This document shows, in pieces, positions 1 through 7,860 of a stretch of 8,240 nt of DNA (position 1 is the first letter of the stretch; every line of letters begins with the position of its first letter). The position numbers were made by a program, and so were the translations under genes. A model generated the notes under the pieces. It ran no database searches. It was not told the DNA's origin and worked only from the letters and a program-made list of their open reading frames with translations. The stretch lies in the NCBI GenBank assembly GCA_017302355.1, contig JAFLDQ010000156.1:1-8240 (forward strand), given 5' to 3'. This DNA comes from Dechloromonas sp. GTDB taxonomy: Bacteria; Pseudomonadota; Gammaproteobacteria; Burkholderiales; Rhodocyclaceae.

Positions 1-141
1 ACGGAACTCCATTTCACGGGAACCCTGTGGCCGGAATTCGACCGTGCCCGGTTCGACCAGGCGATTGCCTCCTACCAGAAGCGCGAGCGGCGTTTCGGGC
101 GGACCAGCGCGCAGCTTGTCGGCGACGAGTCCGGTGCTTAG
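1..141 (+). CDS. uppS: Undecaprenyl diphosphate synthase, C-terminal end (partial)
   Basis: This is the last 46 codons of a gene that begins upstream of the window, read in frame 1 and ending with TAG at 139-141. UppS (cis-prenyltransferase) condenses isopentenyl diphosphate onto farnesyl diphosphate to make the C55 carrier lipid for peptidoglycan and O-antigen. The visible tail reads TLWPEFDRARFDQAI and then SYQKRERRFGRTS. The W-P-E/D-F...Y..RERRFG pattern is the conserved C-terminus of bacterial UppS; the RERRFG stretch lies at the dimer interface in the family. The catalytic N-terminal region is outside the window. The stop overlaps the proposed GTG start of cdsA by 8 bases, and uppS-cdsA adjacency is standard in Proteobacteria. 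It is the only gene here that ends in TAG rather than TGA. Identity rests on a short fragment plus context. Confidence 0.9.
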   Translation, partial: TELHFTGTLWPEFDRARFDQAIASYQKRERRFGRTSAQLVGDESGA

Positions 142-973
142 GACCCGCGTCATCACGGCGCTGGTCCTGGTCGCCTTGCTGCTGCCTGGCCTGTTCCTGC
201 TGCCGCAGGCGTACTGGGCGCTGCTGGCGGCGGCGTTCATCGGTGTCGCCGGCTGGGAATGGGGCGGCCTGCTCGGTCTGGGCGATCGGCGACGGCTCCT
301 CCTCGGGGCGGCGCTCGCGGCTTTCTGCGCGGCAGTCCTGCTGCTGGCCCCGGCGGCAATGGGAGCCGGCGGGTCGGCGGAAGAGGTGTCATCGGCATGG
401 GTGATCGCGGTCTACCTGGTGGCGGCGGGTTTCTGGGGCGTGCTCGTACCGTGCTGGTTGCGGGCGAAATGGCGCCTGCCGGACGGCTTGCCGGGCGTTC
501 TGACGGGCTTCGTGGTCCTTTTCCCGGCCTGGCTCGCTCTGGTCCAGCTCAGGATTCCGGGTCCGGGCGCCCTGCTGGCTGTCCTTGCCGTCGTCTGGAT
601 GGCCGACATCGCGGCCTATTTCTCGGGAAGGGCCTTCGGCAAGCGCAAGCTGGCCCCGTCGATCAGTCCGGGGAAGACCTGGGAAGGGGCCATCGGCGCC
701 GCCGTTGGCGTCGTCCTCTACGGCATCGCCCTGCGCCTCGCCTTTGCCTTTGCGCCCGTCGGTCTCCCGTTGTGGGTGCTGTGCCTGCTCGGCGTCACGG
801 CGGTCAGCGTCGCCGGCGACCTGTTCGAGTCGATGCTCAAGCGGCAGGCCGGAATCAAGGACAGCAGCAACGTGCTGCCCGGGCACGGCGGCGTGCTCGA
901 CCGCATCGACAGCCTGACCTCGACGCTGCCCGTGGTGGCGCTTCTCTGGCTTCTGCTACGGGGTCAGGGGTGA
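134..973 (+). CDS. cdsA: Phosphatidate cytidylyltransferase (CDP-diacylglycerol synthase)
   Basis: Inner-membrane enzyme that makes CDP-diacylglycerol from phosphatidic acid and CTP, the precursor of all major phospholipids. With the GTG start at 134 the protein has 279 residues, close to the usual length. It is very hydrophobic, with about eight likely membrane segments (for example residues 7-24, 27-46, 91-109, 121-138, 144-163, 187-206 and 211-227). The diagnostic CDS family signature lies at residues 233-259: S233, K236-R237, K242-D243, P249, H251-G-G, and D256-R-x-D259. A second conserved block, SPGKTWEG, is at 178-185. The same frame stays open upstream to an ATG at 44, which would add 30 arginine- and serine-rich residues inside uppS. 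I reject that start because CdsA proteins normally begin with a short basic stretch such as LRTRVITA. Only a weak GAG-type ribosome site precedes 134, so coupling to uppS (8-base overlap) is likely. It overlaps dxr by 4 bases. Confidence 0.95.
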   Translation: MLRTRVITALVLVALLLPGLFLLPQAYWALLAAAFIGVAGWEWGGLLGLGDRRRLLLGAALAAFCAAVLLLAPAAMGAGGSAEEVSSAWVIAVYLVAAGFWGVLVPCWLRAKWRLPDGLPGVLTGFVVLFPAWLALVQLRIPGPGALLAVLAVVWMADIAAYFSGRAFGKRKLAPSISPGKTWEGAIGAAVGVVLYGIALRLAFAFAPVGLPLWVLCLLGVTAVSVAGDLFESMLKRQAGIKDSSNVLPGHGGVLDRIDSLTSTLPVVALLWLLLRGQG

Positions 974-2160
974 ATCGCCAGAGCGTCACGGTTCTCGGCG
1001 CGACCGGTTCGATCGGGGTCAATACGCTGGACGTGATCCGTCGTCACCGCGAGCGTTTCGCGGTCTTCGCGCTGTGCGCGAACAGCCAGGTCGACAGGCT
1101 TTTCGGGCAGATTCGCGAGTTTGCCCCGAAGTTCGCCGTCGTGCGCGATGCGGCGCTGGCGGACGAGCTCGCGCTGCGCTGCCGCCATGCCGACCTGGCG
1201 ACCACGGTGCGCCACGGGGTCGACGCGCTGTGCGAGATGGCGGCCCATCCCGAGGTCGATACGGTGATGGCGGCCATTGTCGGCGCTGCGGGACTCGAAC
1301 CGGCGCTGGCCGCAGTGCGGGCGGGCAAGAAGATCCTGCTGGCCAACAAGGAAGTGCTGGTCATGGCCGGCGAGCTGTTCATGCGGGCGGTACGCCAACA
1401 TCGTGCGCTTCTGCTTCCGGTCGACAGTGAACATAATGCGATTTTTCAATCACTTCCATCCGATATTTCACGTGGAATCTCGGCTTGTGGCGTGCGCCGG
1501 ATACTGCTGACGGCGTCGGGCGGGCCGTTTCGCACCCTGGCGAGCGCCGGTCTCGGCGAGGTGACGCCGGAGGCGGCATGCGCCCATCCGAACTGGGTGA
1601 TGGGGCGGAAGATCTCGGTGGACTCGGCGACGATGATGAACAAGGGTCTCGAGGTGATCGAGGCGCACTGGCTGTTCGGCTGCCCTCCCGAGCAGATCCA
1701 GGTGGTCGTCCATCCGCAGAGCGTGATCCACTCGCTGGTGGAATACGTCGATGGCTCGGTCCTTGCCCAGTTGGGGAATCCCGACATGCGCACGCCGATC
1801 GCCTGCGCGCTGGCCTATCCCGAGCGCATCGACGCCGGCGTGCCGGCGCTCGACCTGCTCGCGGTGGCAAGGCTGGACTTCGAAGCCCCCGATCCCGACC
1901 GCTTCCCCTGCCTGCCGCTGGCCTACGCGGCGCTGCGCGCGGGCGGAACGGCTCCGGCCATCCTCAATGCCGCTAACGAGGTGGCGGTTGCCTCCTTTCT
2001 CGACCGGCGCCTGCCGTTTCCCGGCATTCCCCGGTTGATCGAGGAGACGCTGGCGGCCGTGCCCGCGGGTCCCGAGGGCAGCCTGGCCGACGTGCTGGCG
2101 GCGGATGCCGAAGCGCGCCGGATTGCCGCGAGCCTGGTCATGGAAGCCGCCGCCACGTGA
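970..2160 (+). CDS. dxr: 1-deoxy-D-xylulose 5-phosphate reductoisomerase
   Basis: Cytosolic enzyme of the MEP isoprenoid pathway. It converts DXP to 2-C-methyl-D-erythritol 4-phosphate with NADPH and a divalent metal. The protein has 396 residues, the usual family length. Visible landmarks are the NADPH-binding loop GATGSIG at 10-16; LLANKE at 123-128; the metal and substrate motif DSEHN at 152-156 (D152 and E154 as metal ligands); SGGPF at 183-187; the flexible active-site loop around HPNWVMG at 206-212; and MNKGLE at 223-228, whose E228 completes the metal site. The GTG start at 970 overlaps the cdsA stop (GTGA) and places the Rossmann motif at the standard distance from the N-terminus. The frame is open upstream as far as 259, but that is a shadow of cdsA. 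All key residues are present. Codons 153-170 (1426-1479) are unusually AT-rich compared with the rest of the gene; see findings. The gene feeds isoprenoid units to uppS and to quinones. Confidence 0.97.
   Translation: MNRQSVTVLGATGSIGVNTLDVIRRHRERFAVFALCANSQVDRLFGQIREFAPKFAVVRDAALADELALRCRHADLATTVRHGVDALCEMAAHPEVDTVMAAIVGAAGLEPALAAVRAGKKILLANKEVLVMAGELFMRAVRQHRALLLPVDSEHNAIFQSLPSDISRGISACGVRRILLTASGGPFRTLASAGLGEVTPEAACAHPNWVMGRKISVDSATMMNKGLEVIEAHWLFGCPPEQIQVVVHPQSVIHSLVEYVDGSVLAQLGNPDMRTPIACALAYPERIDAGVPALDLLAVARLDFEAPDPDRFPCLPLAYAALRAGGTAPAILNAANEVAVASFLDRRLPFPGIPRLIEETLAAVPAGPEGSLADVLAADAEARRIAASLVMEAAAT
2142..2146 (+). promoter_or_regulatory. Probable ribosome binding site for rseP
   Basis: GGAAG lies 10 bases before the GTG at 2157, inside the last codons of dxr. 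It supports the GTG that overlaps the dxr stop (GTGA) as the rseP start. The spacing is on the long side, so coupling to dxr termination may matter as much. Confidence 0.5.
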
Positions 2161-3524
2161 GCGAAATTCCGTTCTATCTGCTGGCTTTCATCGTCGTCCT
2201 CGGCGTGCTGATCGTCGTGCACGAGTTCGGCCACTACATGGTGGCACGCTGGTGCGGCGTCCGGGTGCTGCGCTTCTCCGTCGGTTTCGGTCATCCGCTG
2301 TGGCAGCGCCGTCTCGGGAAGGACGGCACCGAGTGGGCGATCGGCAGCTTTCCGCTGGGTGGCTATGTCAAGATGCTTGACGAGCGCGAGGGCGAGGTTG
2401 CCCCCGAGGAACGCGAGCGCGCCTTCAATCGTCAGTCGGTGGCCAAGCGCAGCCTGATCGTCGCTGCGGGACCGGCCGCCAATTTCCTTCTGGCCATCGT
2501 CCTGTACTGGGCAGTCTTCATGCACGGCAGCGAGGAACTGTTGCCGATCCTCGGGACGCCGCCGGCAGCGTCGCCGGCCGCCATCGCCGGCGTCGTCAAT
2601 GGCGAACAGGTGCGGGCGATCGATGGACACGCGGTGGCTACCTGGAATGACCTGCGCTGGACCTTGCTGCAGAAGGCGACCAGTCAGGAAAGCGCCGATC
2701 TGGAGGTGATCAACGAGCAGCGCGAGATCGCGATCCGCCGCCTGCCGTTGCAGGCCGCGGGCGACGAGGGATGGGAAGGCGACGCGCTGGAGCGTCTGGG
2801 GATCAGGTTCTTCCGCCCGAACCTGCCGCCGGTTGTCGGCAAGGTGATGCCCGGCAGCCCGGGCGAGGCCGCCGGGATCCGCAGCGGCGACACGATACTC
2901 GCCGTGGACGGAGTGGAGGTGGGCAACTGGCACGATTTCGTGCTGCAGGTGCGCGGCTCCGCCGAACGCCCGGTGCGCATCGACCTGGCGCGGAACGGGG
3001 CGGCTGTTGCGGTCGACGTCGTCCCGCAGGCCATTTCCGAGCGTGGCAAACGGATCGGCCGGATTGGCGTCGCGGTGGCCGGGAGTCCGGATGCCAGCCG
3101 CGAAGTCAGGACATTCGTGCGTTACGGATTCCTGGCGGCGGGCGGCAAGGCGGTTGCGGAAACCTGGGACAAGTCGCTGTTCAGCCTGGTGATGCTCGGC
3201 AAGATGGTCACCGGCGAGGTCTCGTGGCGCAATCTCTCGGGGCCGGTGACGATCGCCGACTACGCGGGCCAGTCGGCGCGCCTGGGCGTGGACCATTACC
3301 TGAAGTTCATGGCCCTGATCAGCCTCAGCCTCGGGGTTCTCAACCTGCTCCCGATCCCGGTTCTGGACGGCGGGCATTTGATGTATCATATGATCGAAGT
3401 CGTCAGACGCAGGCCCCTTTCCGAGCGGGCCATGGAGATCGCCCAGCAGATCGGGCTTTCCATTCTTTTCGTCGTGATGGCTTTCGCCTTTTTCAACGAC
3501 CTGAACCGTCTGTTTTCCGGCTGA
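2157..3524 (+). CDS. rseP: RseP-type site-2 intramembrane zinc metalloprotease
   Basis: Membrane-embedded M50 protease. In Escherichia coli it cleaves the anti-sigma factor RseA after DegS, releasing sigma-E, and also clears remnant signal peptides. The 455-residue protein has a first membrane segment (about 5-21) running into the zinc motif HEFGH at 22-26 (H22, E23, H26). A second membrane segment lies at about 99-121. A divergent PDZ-like region spans about 125-200, and a clearer PDZ domain about 215-290, with [13 protein letters not shown] at 233-245. The third metal-site motif [12 protein letters not shown] is at 396-407 (D404 as zinc ligand), and the last membrane segment at about 429-446. 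The GTG start overlaps the dxr stop by 4 bases; starting here reproduces the E. coli spacing of the HExxH motif. Two PDZ domains mark it as the proteobacterial RseP subtype. Its substrate in this organism is inferred; no anti-sigma gene is in the window. The stop at 3522-3524 abuts bamA with no gap and in the same frame. Confidence 0.96.
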   Translation: MSEIPFYLLAFIVVLGVLIVVHEFGHYMVARWCGVRVLRFSVGFGHPLWQRRLGKDGTEWAIGSFPLGGYVKMLDEREGEVAPEERERAFNRQSVAKRSLIVAAGPAANFLLAIVLYWAVFMHGSEELLPILGTPPAASPAAIAGVVNGEQVRAIDGHAVATWNDLRWTLLQKATSQESADLEVINEQREIAIRRLPLQAAGDEGWEGDALERLGIRFFRPNLPPVVGKVMPGSPGEAAGIRSGDTILAVDGVEVGNWHDFVLQVRGSAERPVRIDLARNGAAVAVDVVPQAISERGKRIGRIGVAVAGSPDASREVRTFVRYGFLAAGGKAVAETWDKSLFSLVMLGKMVTGEVSWRNLSGPVTIADYAGQSARLGVDHYLKFMALISLSLGVLNLLPIPVLDGGHLMYHMIEVVRRRPLSERAMEIAQQIGLSILFVVMAFAFFNDLNRLFSG

Positions 3525-5858
3525 ATGATGAAGAAATCCCTGCTCTCCCTTCTGGTTGCCGGCCTGTTCGCGCTGCCTGCCACGGCATTCGAGTCGTTCA
3601 CCGTGCAGGACATTCGCGTCGAGGGGATCCAGCGCACCGAAGCGGGAACGATCTTCAGCTACCTTCCGCTCAAGGTCGGCGACACGCTGACCGAGGAAAA
3701 GGCCGCCCAGGCGATCAAGGCATTGTATGCGACGGGGTTCTTCAAGGATGTCCGCATCGAGGCCGAAGGCAACGTCATGGTCGTCGTCGTCCAGGAGCGC
3801 CCGGCGATCGCGCAGATCGATTTCGTCGGGCTGAAGGAATTCGACAAGGATGCCATTCTCAAGGCGCTCAAGGAGATCGGCATCGCCGACGGGCGGATCT
3901 TCGATCGCGCGCAGCTGGACAAGGCCGAACAGGAGTTGAAGCGCCAGTACCTGACCCGCGGCAAGTACGCGGTGAACATCACGACGACGGTGACGCCGCT
4001 CGAGCGCAACCGGGTCGGGATCAACTTCAATGTCGAGGAGGGCGCTTCCGCCAAGATCAGGCAGATCAACATCGTCGGCGCCAAGGAGTTCAGCGAGAAG
4101 GAACTGGTCAGCCAGTTCACGCTGACGACGCCCGGCTGGATCACCTGGTACACGAAGAACGACCAGTATTCCCGGCAGAAGCTGGGGGCCGACCTCGAGA
4201 AGCTGAAGTCGTTCTACATGAATCGCGGCTTCCTCGAGTTTGCGGTCGATTCGACGCAGGTTTCGATATCGCCCGAAAAGACCGACGTCTTCATCACGAT
4301 CAACGTCAGCGAAGGGGCGCGCTACCAGGTTTCCTCGGTCAAGCTGGCCGGCGATTTCGCGATCAGCGAAGAGGAACTCGACAAACTGGTCTTCATCAAG
4401 GCGGGCGACGCCTTCTCCCGCGAGCGCCTCAACGACACGACCAAGGCCATCGGCGAGCGGCTTGGCAAAGAGGGTTATGCCTTCGCCAACGTCAACGCGG
4501 CTCCCGAGATCGACAAGGAAAAGCACCAGGTCGCGTTCACCATCTTCATCGATCCGGGCAAGCGGGTCTATGTCCGGCGGATCAACGTCACCGGCAATAC
4601 CAGGACGCGGGACGAGGTCATCCGCCGTGAACTGCGCCAGATGGAAGGCGGCTGGTACGACGCCGAGCGGGTCACCGTCTCGAAAACCCGTCTCGACCGG
4701 CTTGGCTATTTCGAATCGACGACGACCGAAACGCCGGCGGTGCCGGGAACCGCGGATCAGGTCGATGTCAATGTCAATGTCGTCGAGAAGCCGACCGGCA
4801 ACCTGATGGCGGGCGCCGGCTATTCCAGCACGGAAAAGCTGGTCCTGTCCGCCTCGGTATCCCAGAACAACTTCCTCGGCAGCGGCAACAACGTCGCCTT
4901 TGCCGTCAATACCGGCAAGATCAACACCGTCTATTCGTTCTCCTATACCAACCCGTATTTCACGGTGGACGGGATCAGCCAGGGCTTCGACGTCTATTAC
5001 CGCAAGGTGGATTCGACTTCGACGTCGGTCACCCCGTACAAGTCCACGTCGTACGGCGGGGCGGTGCGCTTTGGTTTTCCGATCGGCGAGAAGCAGGCCC
5101 TGAGTTTCGGATTCGGCGTCGACAACACGGAAATCACCGCCTTCTACACGAGTTCTCCCCAGATCATTGAATTCGTCGAGCAATCCGGCGGCACCCCCGC
5201 CAACCCGACCGCGAGCAACTGGACCATTCCGGTAACGGCAGCCTGGGTGAGCGACGGCAAGGACAGCATGCTCTTCCCGACAACCGGCTGGTATCAGAAG
5301 GCGGCTCTGGAAGTGGCGGTTCCCGGTGGCGACCTGACCTTCTACCGGGCTTCGTACCAGCTGCAGCGCTACATCGCGCTGTCCAAGTCGTTCACGCTGA
5401 TGCTGAATGGCGAGGTCGGCTATGCCGACAGCTACGGCAGCACGACAAACCTGCCCTTCTACAAGAACTTCTATGCCGGCGGCGTCAATTCGGTGCGCGG
5501 TTTCAAGGCCGGCAGCCTCGGGCCGCAGACCTGGAATCCCGCGGTCAGCACCGATACCTACGCGATTGGCGGCAAGGAGCGGGTGATCGGCCAGGCCGAG
5601 CTGCTGTGGGGCGTTCCGGGCATGGAAAAGAGCGTCCGGCTGGGATGGTTCTTCGATGTCGGCCAGGTCTATGCCAGCGGAGACGGGGATGGGACTTCGC
5701 TTCCCGGCCTGGATCTCGGCCTGCGCTATTCCACCGGCCTTTCCTTCGCCTGGATCTCGCCGATGGGACCGCTCAAGTTCAGCTACGCCCTCCCGTTCAA
5801 CGAAGGGCCGTACGACAAGATCGAGCGCTTCCAGTTCCAGTTGGGTACAAACTTTTGA
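3525..5858 (+). CDS. bamA: Outer-membrane protein assembly factor BamA (Omp85 family)
   Basis: Central essential subunit of the BAM complex, which folds and inserts beta-barrel proteins into the outer membrane. The 777-residue protein starts with a signal peptide (MMKK, hydrophobic core 5-17, likely signal-peptidase cut after ATA at 19-21). Five POTRA domains follow, at about 24-92, 93-173, 174-264, 265-345 and 346-423; POTRA3 is the long one, as usual. The 16-strand barrel covers about 424-777. The loop-6 motif VRGF is at 657-660 after AGGVNS, and the protein ends in an aromatic beta-signal, FQFQLGTNF, with the terminal phenylalanine typical of outer-membrane proteins. Length and architecture are normal. 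Two adjacent ATGs (3525 and 3528) follow the rseP stop directly; either could be used, and the difference is one methionine. No Shine-Dalgarno sequence is visible, so translation probably depends on ribosomes finishing rseP. skp, its periplasmic chaperone partner, follows after 12 bases. Confidence 0.98.
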   Translation: MMKKSLLSLLVAGLFALPATAFESFTVQDIRVEGIQRTEAGTIFSYLPLKVGDTLTEEKAAQAIKALYATGFFKDVRIEAEGNVMVVVVQERPAIAQIDFVGLKEFDKDAILKALKEIGIADGRIFDRAQLDKAEQELKRQYLTRGKYAVNITTTVTPLERNRVGINFNVEEGASAKIRQINIVGAKEFSEKELVSQFTLTTPGWITWYTKNDQYSRQKLGADLEKLKSFYMNRGFLEFAVDSTQVSISPEKTDVFITINVSEGARYQVSSVKLAGDFAISEEELDKLVFIKAGDAFSRERLNDTTKAIGERLGKEGYAFANVNAAPEIDKEKHQVAFTIFIDPGKRVYVRRINVTGNTRTRDEVIRRELRQMEGGWYDAERVTVSKTRLDRLGYFESTTTETPAVPGTADQVDVNVNVVEKPTGNLMAGAGYSSTEKLVLSASVSQNNFLGSGNNVAFAVNTGKINTVYSFSYTNPYFTVDGISQGFDVYYRKVDSTSTSVTPYKSTSYGGAVRFGFPIGEKQALSFGFGVDNTEITAFYTSSPQIIEFVEQSGGTPANPTASNWTIPVTAAWVSDGKDSMLFPTTGWYQKAALEVAVPGGDLTFYRASYQLQRYIALSKSFTLMLNGEVGYADSYGSTTNLPFYKNFYAGGVNSVRGFKAGSLGPQTWNPAVSTDTYAIGGKERVIGQAELLWGVPGMEKSVRLGWFFDVGQVYASGDGDGTSLPGLDLGLRYSTGLSFAWISPMGPLKFSYALPFNEGPYDKIERFQFQLGTNF

Positions 5859-5861
5859 TTC

Positions 5862-5866
5862 AGGAG
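5862..5866 (+). promoter_or_regulatory. Ribosome binding site for skp
   Basis: AGGAG ends 4 bases before the ATG at 5871, in the 12-base gap after bamA. It is the clearest Shine-Dalgarno sequence in the window and fixes the skp start. It suggests that skp, whose product is needed in high copy, is initiated independently rather than only by coupling. Confidence 0.75.
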
Positions 5867-5870
5867 TGTC

Positions 5871-6377
5871 ATGTTGAAAGCCAAGTCGCTAGTATTCGCA
5901 TCCTTCTTTGCTGCCGTGTTCTTTGCCGGCGAGGCTGTCGCCGAACTGAAGATTGGCTACGTCAATACGCAGCGCATCTTCCGTGACGCCCCGGCGGCGC
6001 AGAAGGCGGGCAAGAAGCTCGAAGGAGAGTTCGGCAAGCGCGATCAGGATCTGCAGCGCATGGCCAAGCAGCTCAAGGATCTGCAGGAAGGCCTGGAGAA
6101 GAACGCCGTCACGATGAGCGAATCGGAACGCCGGGCAAAGGAGAAGGAGTTCGCCGACCTTTCCCGCGAGTTCCAGCGCCGCCAGCGCGAATTCCGCGAA
6201 GACCTGAACCTGCGCCAGAACGAGGAAAACGCGGCGGTGATCGAGAAGGCCAACAAGGCGATCAAGCAGATCGCCGACGCGGAAAAGTTCGATCTGATCC
6301 TTCAGGACGTGGTCTGGGTGAGTCCGCGACTCGACATCACCGAACGCGTGATCAAGGCGCTGGCCGAAGGCAAGTGA
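5871..6377 (+). CDS. skp: Periplasmic chaperone Skp (OmpH family)
   Basis: Trimeric periplasmic holdase that binds unfolded outer-membrane proteins leaving the Sec translocon and hands them towards the BAM complex. The 168-residue product has a signal peptide with a likely cut after AVA at 22-24, so mature residues begin ELKIGYVN. This I-G-Y/F-V-N strand followed by a helical arm is the OmpH/Skp signature. Residues about 40-138 are highly charged and predicted to form the long coiled-coil tentacle (many E, K, R and Q, few aromatics). The tail (about 139-168) returns to the small beta and helical base, with FDLILQD and a segment resembling family C-termini. Length is close to E. coli Skp. An AGGAG site supports ATG 5871. 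Position between bamA and lpxD is the standard one. The TGA stop overlaps the lpxD start by one base. Skp sequences diverge fast, so context contributes to this call. Confidence 0.93.
   Translation: MLKAKSLVFASFFAAVFFAGEAVAELKIGYVNTQRIFRDAPAAQKAGKKLEGEFGKRDQDLQRMAKQLKDLQEGLEKNAVTMSESERRAKEKEFADLSREFQRRQREFREDLNLRQNEENAAVIEKANKAIKQIADAEKFDLILQDVVWVSPRLDITERVIKALAEGK
6366..6370 (+). promoter_or_regulatory. Probable ribosome binding site for lpxD
   Basis: GAAGG lies in the last codons of skp, 6 bases before ATG 6377 and 3 bases before the alternative GTG 6374. The better spacing favours ATG 6377 (TGATG junction) as the lpxD start. Confidence 0.5.
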
Positions 6378-7420
6378 TGACCCGGCAGGGCGGGGTCATT
6401 CTGAAACTCTCCGACATCGCCGCCCAACTGGGCGGCGATGTGCTTGGGGACGGGCAAACCGCGATTCTCCGTGTTGCCACCCTGGCTTCCGCGGAGGCCG
6501 GGGATATCGCCTTCCTGTCCAACCGCAAATACCGGAACCAGTTGCAGATGACCAAGGCGGCCGCGGTCATCGTCGCCCCCGCCTTCGCCGATGATTTTGC
6601 CGGGCCGCGCATCGTCACCGGCAACCCCTACGCCTACTACGCGCGCGTCGCCGGCCTGCTCAACCCGGAGCGGGCCGGGTTCGCCGGCGTCCATCCCTCG
6701 GCCGCGAGCGGTTCGCCGCTGCCGGCGAGCGCGGCGGTCGGTCCGCACGTGAGCATCGGCCGCGGCGTGACGCTCGGTGAGAACGTGGTGATCCACGCCG
6801 GGTGCGTGATCGGCGACGGGGTCGGCATCGGCGATGGCGGTCTGCTCTATCCGAATGTCACCATCTACCACGGGTGCCGCATCGGCAAGCGCGCCATCCT
6901 GCATTCCGGCGCGGTGATCGGCGCCGACGGCTTCGGGTTCGCGCCGGAGGGCGGGCAGTGGATCAAGATTCCGCAGCTCGGTGGCGTCGCCATCGGCGAC
7001 GATGTCGAAATCGGCGCCAATACGACGGTCGACCGCGGCGCCCTCGACGACACGGTGATCGGCGACGGCTGCAAGATCGATAACTTGGTCCAGGTCGCGC
7101 ACAACTGCAACATTGGCGCCTGCAGCGTGCTCGCCGGGTGCACCGGGATCGCCGGCAGCGTGACCCTCGGCGAACGCTGCATCGTCGGCGGCGCCGGGAT
7201 GATCTCGGGCCACGTCACGCTGGCGCCGGGAACGACTATTTCCGGTGGCTCGCTGGTGATGAAGAACATCACCCGGCCGGGCCTCTATACCAGCGTCTTC
7301 CCGATCGACAGCCACGACCAATGGGTGCGCAACGCCGCCCATATCCGTCGCCTGTCGCACCTCGCGGAGCGTGTTTCAGAACTTGAGAAAAAACTGAAAG
7401 AGATGAACGCAAATGATTGA
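6377..7420 (+). CDS. lpxD: UDP-3-O-(3-hydroxyacyl)glucosamine N-acyltransferase
   Basis: Third enzyme of lipid A synthesis: it transfers a 3-hydroxyacyl chain from acyl carrier protein to the 2-amino group of UDP-3-O-acylglucosamine in the cytosol. From ATG 6377 it has 347 residues. The N-terminal uridine-binding domain (about 9-100) contains [19 protein letters not shown] and [10 protein letters not shown] left-handed beta-helix of hexapeptide repeats follows (about 105-290), with conserved GADGFGF and the [11 protein letters not shown] block. The catalytic histidine is in VAHNCNIG (H242 in this numbering, equivalent to E. coli H239); a second conserved histidine is in ISGH at 279. The C-terminal tail (about 312-347) is an amphipathic helix ending in a charged coiled coil (LEKKLKEM). 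A GTG at 6374, one codon upstream, is a possible alternative start. The gene overlaps skp by 1 base and fabZ by 8. With lpxA and fabZ it forms the usual lipid A group. All expected active-site features are present. Confidence 0.96.
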   Translation: MTRQGGVILKLSDIAAQLGGDVLGDGQTAILRVATLASAEAGDIAFLSNRKYRNQLQMTKAAAVIVAPAFADDFAGPRIVTGNPYAYYARVAGLLNPERAGFAGVHPSAASGSPLPASAAVGPHVSIGRGVTLGENVVIHAGCVIGDGVGIGDGGLLYPNVTIYHGCRIGKRAILHSGAVIGADGFGFAPEGGQWIKIPQLGGVAIGDDVEIGANTTVDRGALDDTVIGDGCKIDNLVQVAHNCNIGACSVLAGCTGIAGSVTLGERCIVGGAGMISGHVTLAPGTTISGGSLVMKNITRPGLYTSVFPIDSHDQWVRNAAHIRRLSHLAERVSELEKKLKEMNAND

Positions 7421-7859
7421 TTCAATGGAAATCAAAGAGATCATGGAACACCTGCCGCACCGTTACCCGTTCCTGCTGGTGGACCGGGTGGTGTCGCTGG
7501 AACCGGGCAAGCGCATCCATGCCTACAAGAATGTCACCTTCAACGAGCCGCATTTCACCGGGCATTTTCCGCATCATCCGGTGATGCCCGGCGTGCTGAT
7601 CATGGAAGCCCTTGCCCAGGCGGCGGGCATCCTTGCCTTCAAGACGGCCGGAGAAAAGCCGACGCCGGGTTCGCTCTTCATGTTCGCCGGGATTGACGAA
7701 GCACGCTTCAAACGCCAGGTGATGCCAGGCGACCAGCTCCACCTGCACGTCGAGATCGAGCGCTGGCTGCGCAACGTGCTCAAGCTCAAGGCCGAGGCGC
7801 GCGTCGATGGCGAGCTGGCGGCGGAGGCCCGCCTGATCTGCGCCAAGAAGGATGTCTGA
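7413..7859 (+). CDS. fabZ: 3-hydroxyacyl-[acyl-carrier-protein] dehydratase FabZ
   Basis: Hot-dog-fold enzyme of type II fatty acid synthesis that dehydrates 3-hydroxyacyl-ACP to trans-2-enoyl-ACP in the cytosol. It competes with LpxA and LpxD for 3-hydroxyacyl-ACP, so it helps balance phospholipid against lipopolysaccharide. The 148-residue product shows [14 protein letters not shown] at 13-26 and the active-site block [11 protein letters not shown] at 50-60, with catalytic H51. VLIMEALAQ follows at 61-69 with catalytic E65. F91-A-G-I and [11 protein letters not shown] at 97-107 are also typical. Two starts are plausible: ATG 7413, overlapping lpxD by 8 bases with a loose AAAGAG site about 10 bases upstream, and ATG 7425, which would give the shorter [13 protein letters not shown] start closer to many homologues. 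I give 7413 because it has the better upstream site. The junction is distinctly AT-rich (34% G+C by my count over 7371-7450), which would keep the start region unstructured. Confidence 0.95.
   Translation: MIDSMEIKEIMEHLPHRYPFLLVDRVVSLEPGKRIHAYKNVTFNEPHFTGHFPHHPVMPGVLIMEALAQAAGILAFKTAGEKPTPGSLFMFAGIDEARFKRQVMPGDQLHLHVEIERWLRNVLKLKAEARVDGELAAEARLICAKKDV
7848..7852 (+). promoter_or_regulatory. Ribosome binding site for lpxA
   Basis: AAGGA sits within the last codons of fabZ, 8 bases before ATG 7861. It is good in sequence and spacing and confirms the lpxA start one base after the fabZ stop. Confidence 0.65.
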
Positions 7860-7860
7860 G

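Noticed and set aside
44..133. Upstream ATG 44 as the cdsA start
   Set aside because: It would add 30 arginine- and serine-rich residues encoded inside uppS, unlike CdsA N-termini, which begin with a short basic stretch and the first membrane helix.
1436..1510. Short open frame (about 24 codons, [11 protein letters not shown]...) starting in the AT-rich island of dxr
   Set aside because: It has no ribosome binding site, runs out of frame inside an intact dxr, and has no recognisable feature. The base-composition anomaly is reported instead.
1734..1741. GCTGGTGG (E. coli Chi-like octamer) in dxr, and again in fabZ at about 7475
   Set aside because: The Chi sequence is specific to certain enterobacteria, and this octamer is common by chance in GC-rich Leu-Val codons.
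2771..4630. Plus-strand open frame of 619 codons spanning the rseP/bamA junction
   Set aside because: It is out of frame with two well-supported genes, and its arginine- and glycine-rich composition is typical of a shifted GC-rich frame.
4767..4780. Small GTCAAT tandem repeat in bamA
   Set aside because: It simply encodes the alternating V-N residues of the last POTRA5 strand; it is too short to mean more.
1923..5183. Antisense open frame of about 1,086 codons across dxr, rseP and bamA
   Set aside because: It is a shadow: in GC-rich genes one antisense frame is often stop-free, and rseP and bamA being in the same frame extends it. The translation is a low-complexity mix rich in D, R, Q and H with no recognisable domain, and it lies opposite three genes with clear motifs.
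6302..7360. Antisense open frame of about 352 codons opposite lpxD
   Set aside because: It is a shadow of lpxD's hexapeptide repeats: the repeating codons give a regular D-, A- and H-rich translation that looks patterned but mirrors the sense repeats.
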